DNA from: Tardiphaga sp.
Lineage (GTDB): Bacteria; Pseudomonadota; Alphaproteobacteria; Rhizobiales; Xanthobacteraceae
Length of the DNA: 8,441 nucleotides
Reading direction: 5' to 3'
Assembly: GCA_028290325.1 (NCBI GenBank)
Contig: JAQGJY010000056.1
Span: 1-8,441, forward strand
Part shown: in pieces, positions 4,711-8,441 of the stretch
Position numbering within the stretch: position 1 is the first letter of the stretch
Layout of the letters: each line of letters starts with the position of its first letter
Translations under genes and position numbers: made by a program
Notes under the pieces: generated by a model
Seen by the model: only the letters and a program-made list of their open reading frames with translations
The model's database searches: none
What the model was told of the DNA's origin: nothing

Positions 4711-7191
4711 ATGACGCAACATTCTGCGCGGAAGCAAAAGCTGGTCGTGGTCGGCAACGGCATGGCCGCCGGCCGCGTGCTGGATGAATTGTTCGACCAA
4801 GCGCCCGACCGGTATGAGATCATCGTCTTCGGCGCCGAGCCGCGCGTGAACTATGATCGCATCATGCTGTCGCCGGTTCTGTCCGGCGAGAAACAGTTCG
4901 ACGACATCGTCATTCACGACGACGCCTGGTACGCGCGCAACCATATTGACCTGCGCCGCGGCGAGACCGTCGTCGCGATCGACCGCGTTGCGAAAATCGT
5001 TCGCACGCAGTCCGGCGCGGAGCAATCCTACGACAAGCTCGTCATCGCGACCGGATCGCGGCCAATTCTCATTCCAGTGCCCGGCGCCGAATTGCCCGGC
5101 GTTGTCACCTATCGCGACCTCGACGACGTCGATGCCATGCTGACTGCCGCGGCGACCGGCGGCCAGGCCGTGATCATCGGGGGCGGTCTGCTCGGCCTGG
5201 AAGCCGCGGCAGGCCTTGCCGCGCGCGGCATGAAGGCGACCGTGGTGCATCTGATGCCGACACTGATGGAGCGCCAGCTCGATCCCAACGCGGCCTATCT
5301 GCTGCGTCGCGCGATCGAGAAGCGCGGCATCGACATCATCACCGAAGCCAATACCAGCGCGATCATCGGCGACGGCAAGGTCGAAGGCGTGCGGTTGCAG
5401 GACGGCCGCACCTTGCCGGCCGATCTCGTCGTCATGGCGGTCGGCATCCGACCGAACATGGCGCTGGCGCGCGACGCTGGCCTCGACGTCAATCGCGGCA
5501 TCATCGTCGATGATTTTCTCGGCACCAAGGATGACAGCATCTTCGCTGTCGGCGAATGCGTCGAACATCGCGGCCAATGCTACGGCCTCGTCGCGCCGCT
5601 TTATGAGATGGCGCGCACCTTGGGCGCTCGGCTCGCGGGCAAGGACACCCAGGGCTATGCCGGCTCCGTCATGTCGACCAAGCTGAAGGTCACGGGCGTC
5701 GATCTGTTTTCCGCCGGTGATTTTTCCGAAGGCGACGAGAGCGACGAAATCGTGCTGCGCGATCCGTCGCGCGGCGTTTACAAGCGCGTCGTGTTGCGCG
5801 GCGGCAAGATCATCGGCGCGGTGCTTTATGGCGATACCGCCGATGGCGGTTGGTATTTCGACTTGCTGAAGAAGCAGACCGACATCAGCAAAATGCACGA
5901 CACGCTGATTTTTGGTCAATCCTATCAGGGTGGCGCGGCGCTGGATCCCAGGGCGGCGATCGCGGCCTTGCCAGACGACGCGGAAATCTGCGGTTGCAAC
6001 GGCGTCTGTAAAAGCAGGATCACGCAGACGATCACCGCGAAAGGCCTGATGACGCTGGAAGACGTCCGCGCGCAGACCAAAGCGTCGGCCTCCTGCGGGC
6101 AATGCACGTCGAAGGTCGAGGCGCTGCTCGCCTTCACGCTCGGCAACGACTACGCCGGCGGCGGCCGCAAGCCGATGTGCAAATGCGTCGATCTCACGCA
6201 TGAGGAAGTACGCGGCTTCATCGTCGCCAAAGAATTGCGATCGATGCCGGCGGTGATGCAGGAGCTGGCATGGAAGACGTCCTGCGGCTGCCCGTCATGC
6301 CGGCCCGCGCTCAATTACTATCTGCTGTGCGCCTGGCCGAACGATTATCGCGACGACGCGCAGTCGCGCTACATCAACGAACGCGCTCACGCCAACATCC
6401 AGAAGGACGGCACCTTCTCCGTCGTGCCGCGGATGTGGGGCGGCCTGACCACCCCGAATGAATTGCGCGCCATCGCCGATGTCGCCGATCGCTTCAAGAT
6501 TCCGACCGTCAAGGTCACAGGCGGCCAGCGCATCGATCTGCTCGGCGTGCGCAAGGAAGACCTGCCCGCCGTCTGGGCGCAACTCAACGCCGCCGGCATG
6601 GTCTCCGGCGCCGCCTATGCCAAGGGCCTGCGCACCGTGAAAACCTGCGTCGGCACCGATTGGTGCCGGTTCGGCACGCAGGATTCGACCGGCCTCGGCG
6701 TCAAGCTCGAGCGCCTGTTGTGCGGATCGTGGACGCCCGCGAAACTGAAACTCGGCGTCTCCGGCTGCCCGCGCAACTGCGCCGAAGCCACCGTGAAAGA
6801 CATCGGCATCATCTGCGTCGAATCCGGTTACGACATTCACATCGCCGGCGCCGCCGGCCTGCATGTGCGCGCGACCGACCTGCTCGGTCACGTCGCTACC
6901 GAGGACGAGGCGCTCGAATACGTCGCCGCCTTCATGCAGCTTTATCGCGAGCAGGCCGGCTATCTCGAACGGGTCTGGAAATGGGTCGAGAAGGTCGGGC
7001 TGGAAACGGTCCGCGCCGCGATCATGGACGATCACGACGGCCGCCGCGCGCTCTTCGCACGCTTTCAGATCTCGCAGCGCGCCGTCCGGAAGGATCCGTG
7101 GGCCGAACGCGCGGCGGGCCAGCAGCTTCACGAATTCATGCCGCTCGCCGCCATGAACCTGATCGCACCGATCGCCGAGGCCGCAGAATGA
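4711..7191 (+). CDS. nirB: Assimilatory NAD(P)H nitrite reductase, large subunit NirB
   Basis: NirB reduces nitrite to ammonium with six electrons from NAD(P)H in the cytoplasm. The 826-residue product has the full domain order. The FAD domain begins with VVVGNGMAAG (residues 12-21), and the NAD domain has VIIGGGLLGLEAA (154-166). A BFD-type [2Fe-2S] cluster region follows, with CGCNGVC (427-433) and CGQC (462-465). The second cysteine set is CKC (490-492) and CGCPSC (525-530), running into RPALNYYLL. The siroheme/[4Fe-4S] half comes last, with its cluster ligands in CVGTDWC (646-652) and CPRNC (686-690). No key residue is missing, and length is normal. The start ATG at 4711 follows AGGA by seven bases. 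The stop overlaps nirD. The upstream DNA suggests sigma-54/NtrC control and leader-RNA control. With no nitrate reductase gene visible, any such gene must lie elsewhere. Confidence 0.97.
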   Translation: MTQHSARKQKLVVVGNGMAAGRVLDELFDQAPDRYEIIVFGAEPRVNYDRIMLSPVLSGEKQFDDIVIHDDAWYARNHIDLRRGETVVAIDRVAKIVRTQSGAEQSYDKLVIATGSRPILIPVPGAELPGVVTYRDLDDVDAMLTAAATGGQAVIIGGGLLGLEAAAGLAARGMKATVVHLMPTLMERQLDPNAAYLLRRAIEKRGIDIITEANTSAIIGDGKVEGVRLQDGRTLPADLVVMAVGIRPNMALARDAGLDVNRGIIVDDFLGTKDDSIFAVGECVEHRGQCYGLVAPLYEMARTLGARLAGKDTQGYAGSVMSTKLKVTGVDLFSAGDFSEGDESDEIVLRDPSRGVYKRVVLRGGKIIGAVLYGDTADGGWYFDLLKKQTDISKMHDTLIFGQSYQGGAALDPRAAIAALPDDAEICGCNGVCKSRITQTITAKGLMTLEDVRAQTKASASCGQCTSKVEALLAFTLGNDYAGGGRKPMCKCVDLTHEEVRGFIVAKELRSMPAVMQELAWKTSCGCPSCRPALNYYLLCAWPNDYRDDAQSRYINERAHANIQKDGTFSVVPRMWGGLTTPNELRAIADVADRFKIPTVKVTGGQRIDLLGVRKEDLPAVWAQLNAAGMVSGAAYAKGLRTVKTCVGTDWCRFGTQDSTGLGVKLERLLCGSWTPAKLKLGVSGCPRNCAEATVKDIGIICVESGYDIHIAGAAGLHVRATDLLGHVATEDEALEYVAAFMQLYREQAGYLERVWKWVEKVGLETVRAAIMDDHDGRRALFARFQISQRAVRKDPWAERAAGQQLHEFMPLAAMNLIAPIAEAAE

Positions 7192-7538
7192 ACGAGACAA
7201 TGGAACAGACGAAGGTTTTCTGGTTCGACGTCGGACCCCTGCACGCGATTCCGCCGCGCGGCGCGCGCACGGTGAAGACGCCACGTCGCGAGATCGCGAT
7301 CTTCCGCACCGGCGGCGACGAAATTTTCGCGCTCGAAAATCGCTGTCCGCATAAGGGCGGCCCGCTGAGCGACGGCATCGTGCACGGCCGCAAGGTGGCC
7401 TGCCCGCTGCATAATTGGATCATCAATCTCGAGGATGGCGAAGCGACGGGAGCCGACAAAGGCTGCGCCCGCAGCTTCCCGGTCAAACTCGAAAACGGCC
7501 GCATCTATCTGAACATGAGCGTCGCCGCCGCTCCGTAG
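7188..7538 (+). CDS. nirD: Nitrite reductase small subunit NirD (Rieske-type)
   Basis: NirD is the small partner of NirB in NAD(P)H nitrite reductase. The 116-residue product is a Rieske-like domain with complete cluster ligands, CPH at residues 53-55 and CPLH at 72-75, plus the family motifs RCPHKGGPLSDG and LHNWIINLEDGEATGAD. Some NirD proteins, such as that of E. coli, have lost these ligands; this one has kept them, so it probably binds a [2Fe-2S] cluster. I chose the ATG at 7188, which overlaps the nirB stop as ATGA and has GAGG seven bases upstream; an ATG at 7200 would shorten it by four residues. The frame is also open far upstream inside nirB, but that part is a shadow. The overlap points to coupled translation and a fixed subunit ratio. 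Confidence 0.95.
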   Translation: MNETMEQTKVFWFDVGPLHAIPPRGARTVKTPRREIAIFRTGGDEIFALENRCPHKGGPLSDGIVHGRKVACPLHNWIINLEDGEATGADKGCARSFPVKLENGRIYLNMSVAAAP

Positions 7539-7577
7539 ATTTCAATAATTCCATTTCACAAGATCAAAGGACCAACA

Positions 7578-8399
7578 ATGGCGTATCTCGTTCCTTCAGA
7601 ATTCGTCACCAAGATGGTGGATGCTGGAGAATCCAAAGTCTTCATGTCCACGCGCGACACCCTGATCCGCGCCTTCATGGCCGGCGCGATCCTGGCGCTG
7701 GCGGCGGTGTTCGCCGTCACCATCACCGTGCAGACCGGTTATCCGATCATCGGGGCGATTCTGTTTCCGGTCGGTTTCTGCATGCTCTATCTGCTTGGCT
7801 TCGATCTATTGACCGGCGTGTTCGTGCTGACGCCACTGGCGCTGCTCGACAAGCGGCCGGGGGTGACGGTCGGCGGCATCCTCCGCAACTGGGGCCTCGT
7901 CTTCGTCGGCAATTTCATGGGCGCGATCGTCGTCGCCGTGATGATGTCGATCGTGTTCACCTTCGGCTTCTCGACGCCGCCGGACAAGGTCGGCCAGGTC
8001 ATCGGCCACATCGGCGAAGGCCGCACGCTCGGCTACGCGCAATATGGCGCGGCCGGCATGCTGACGCTGTTCATTCGCGGCATGCTCTGCAACTGGATGG
8101 TGTCGACCGGCGTCGTCGGCGCGATGATCTCGACCACCGTCAGCGGCAAGGTGATCGCGATGTGGATGCCGGTGATGGTGTTCTTCGCCATGACGTTCGA
8201 GCATTCGATCGTCAACATGTTCCTGTTTCCCGCCGGCTTGATGCTCGGCGGCAAGTTCACGATCATGGATTACATCATCTGGAACGAGATCCCGACCGTG
8301 CTCGGCAACCTCATCGGCGGGCTGTCGTTTACAGGCCTGACGCTATATGCCACGCATATCAAGACCGGGCCGAAGCGGAACGCCGCGCTGGCGCGGTAA
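7578..8399 (+). CDS. nirC: Formate/nitrite transporter (FNT) family channel, probable nitrite transporter
   Basis: FNT proteins are pentameric inner-membrane channels for small monovalent anions. The 273-residue product has about six hydrophobic segments and the family landmarks: GFDLLTG at residues 74-80, GNFMGA at 111-116, RGMLCNWMV at 167-175, and the central-pore histidine in FEHSIVNMFLFPAG (His209). The short hydrophilic N-terminus (MAYLVPSEFV) and the KTGPKRN tail are probably cytoplasmic. The ATG at 7578 follows an AAAGGA site by six bases, and the gap to nirD is only 39 bp with no terminator seen, so it is probably co-transcribed with nirBD. That context favours nitrite uptake (NirC-like) over formate (FocA-like), but substrate cannot be read from sequence alone; the symbol rests on neighbourhood. 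Confidence 0.88.
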   Translation: MAYLVPSEFVTKMVDAGESKVFMSTRDTLIRAFMAGAILALAAVFAVTITVQTGYPIIGAILFPVGFCMLYLLGFDLLTGVFVLTPLALLDKRPGVTVGGILRNWGLVFVGNFMGAIVVAVMMSIVFTFGFSTPPDKVGQVIGHIGEGRTLGYAQYGAAGMLTLFIRGMLCNWMVSTGVVGAMISTTVSGKVIAMWMPVMVFFAMTFEHSIVNMFLFPAGLMLGGKFTIMDYIIWNEIPTVLGNLIGGLSFTGLTLYATHIKTGPKRNAALAR

Positions 8400-8420
8400 T
8401 CATCATCGTTCCAGACGCCG

Positions 8421-8441
8421 GTGTCCCGGACGCGGCGCGGC
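8421..8441. repeat. Edge of a palindromic intergenic repeat (Bradyrhizobium-group style)
   Basis: The last 21 bases, GTGTCCCGGACGCGGCGCGG and a final C, look like the first arm of the dispersed palindromic elements common downstream of genes in Bradyrhizobium and relatives. In those elements a CCCGGACGCGG arm is mirrored by a second arm ending in a 'CCGGGAC' motif. The second arm is outside the window, so this is recognition by style only. Confidence 0.4.

Noticed and set aside
4648..6201. Long open reading frame of 517 codons on the minus strand, antisense to nirB
   Set aside because: It runs opposite to the conserved FAD, NAD and Fe-S motifs of nirB. Its translation is rich in Arg, Ala, Asp and His, as expected for the antisense frame of GC-rich coding DNA, with no recognisable family.
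6175..6300. Second cysteine cluster in NirB (CKC at 490-492, CGCPSC at 525-530) as a novel fused domain
   Set aside because: A similar CxC and CxxC-RPALNYYL region occurs in ordinary NirB proteins, so it is a normal family feature.
6295..7284. Minus-strand open frame of 329 codons antisense to the end of nirB and the start of nirD
   Set aside because: Same reason: a mirror of GC-rich codons, crossing two well-supported genes, with no family motif.
6660..7538. Long plus-strand version of NirD starting inside nirB (292 codons)
   Set aside because: Everything before about 7188 is an arginine-rich out-of-frame reading of nirB. The Rieske domain starts after the ATGA overlap.

Overview
The window looks like chromosomal DNA of a GC-rich alphaproteobacterium, most likely the Bradyrhizobium / Rhodopseudomonas / Afipia group. 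The reasons are the strong GC bias at third codon positions, the protein sequences, and two intergenic palindromic repeat fragments of a style common in that group. The genus is an inference; no rRNA or other marker is present.

Left half (1-4204, all minus strand): a phenylacetate (aerobic hybrid pathway) cluster in the order paaX-paaA-paaB-paaC-paaD-paaE. paaX encodes the phenylacetyl-CoA-responsive repressor. After a short AT-rich promoter region with a 13-bp palindrome come the genes of the multicomponent phenylacetyl-CoA 1,2-epoxidase: PaaA (catalytic di-iron subunit), PaaB (bridging subunit), PaaC (structural subunit), PaaD (MIP18-like protein with a Cys cluster) and PaaE (flavin/Fe-S reductase, cut by the window edge). 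paaB-C-D are translationally coupled by short overlaps. The paaA-paaB and paaD-paaE junctions have longer gaps, and the second holds a palindromic repeat. paaK, paaG, paaZ and paaJ are not in the window.

Middle (4205-4710): a 506-bp non-coding region between the divergent paaX and nirB. The paaX-proximal part shows little. The nirB-proximal part is rich in signals: NtrC-like inverted repeats, a near-consensus sigma-54 promoter (4505-4520), then two stem-loops that both carry six-base loops of the form AnnGnn. This is the pattern bound by ANTAR antiterminators of the NasT/NasR type. A further stem-loop can mask the nirB ribosome binding site.

Right half (4711-8399, plus strand): nirB (siroheme nitrite reductase large subunit), nirD (Rieske small subunit, ATGA overlap with nirB) and an FNT-family channel gene (nirC-like). 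Together they form a nitrite uptake and assimilation operon: nitrite enters through the channel and is reduced by NAD(P)H to ammonium. The promoter and leader suggest two-level control, by general nitrogen status (NtrC/sigma-54) and by nitrate/nitrite (NasT-type antitermination).

I see no previously undescribed enzyme system, mobile element, CRISPR array or RNA gene. The genes are well known; the most interesting part is the regulatory DNA and RNA between paaX and nirB.
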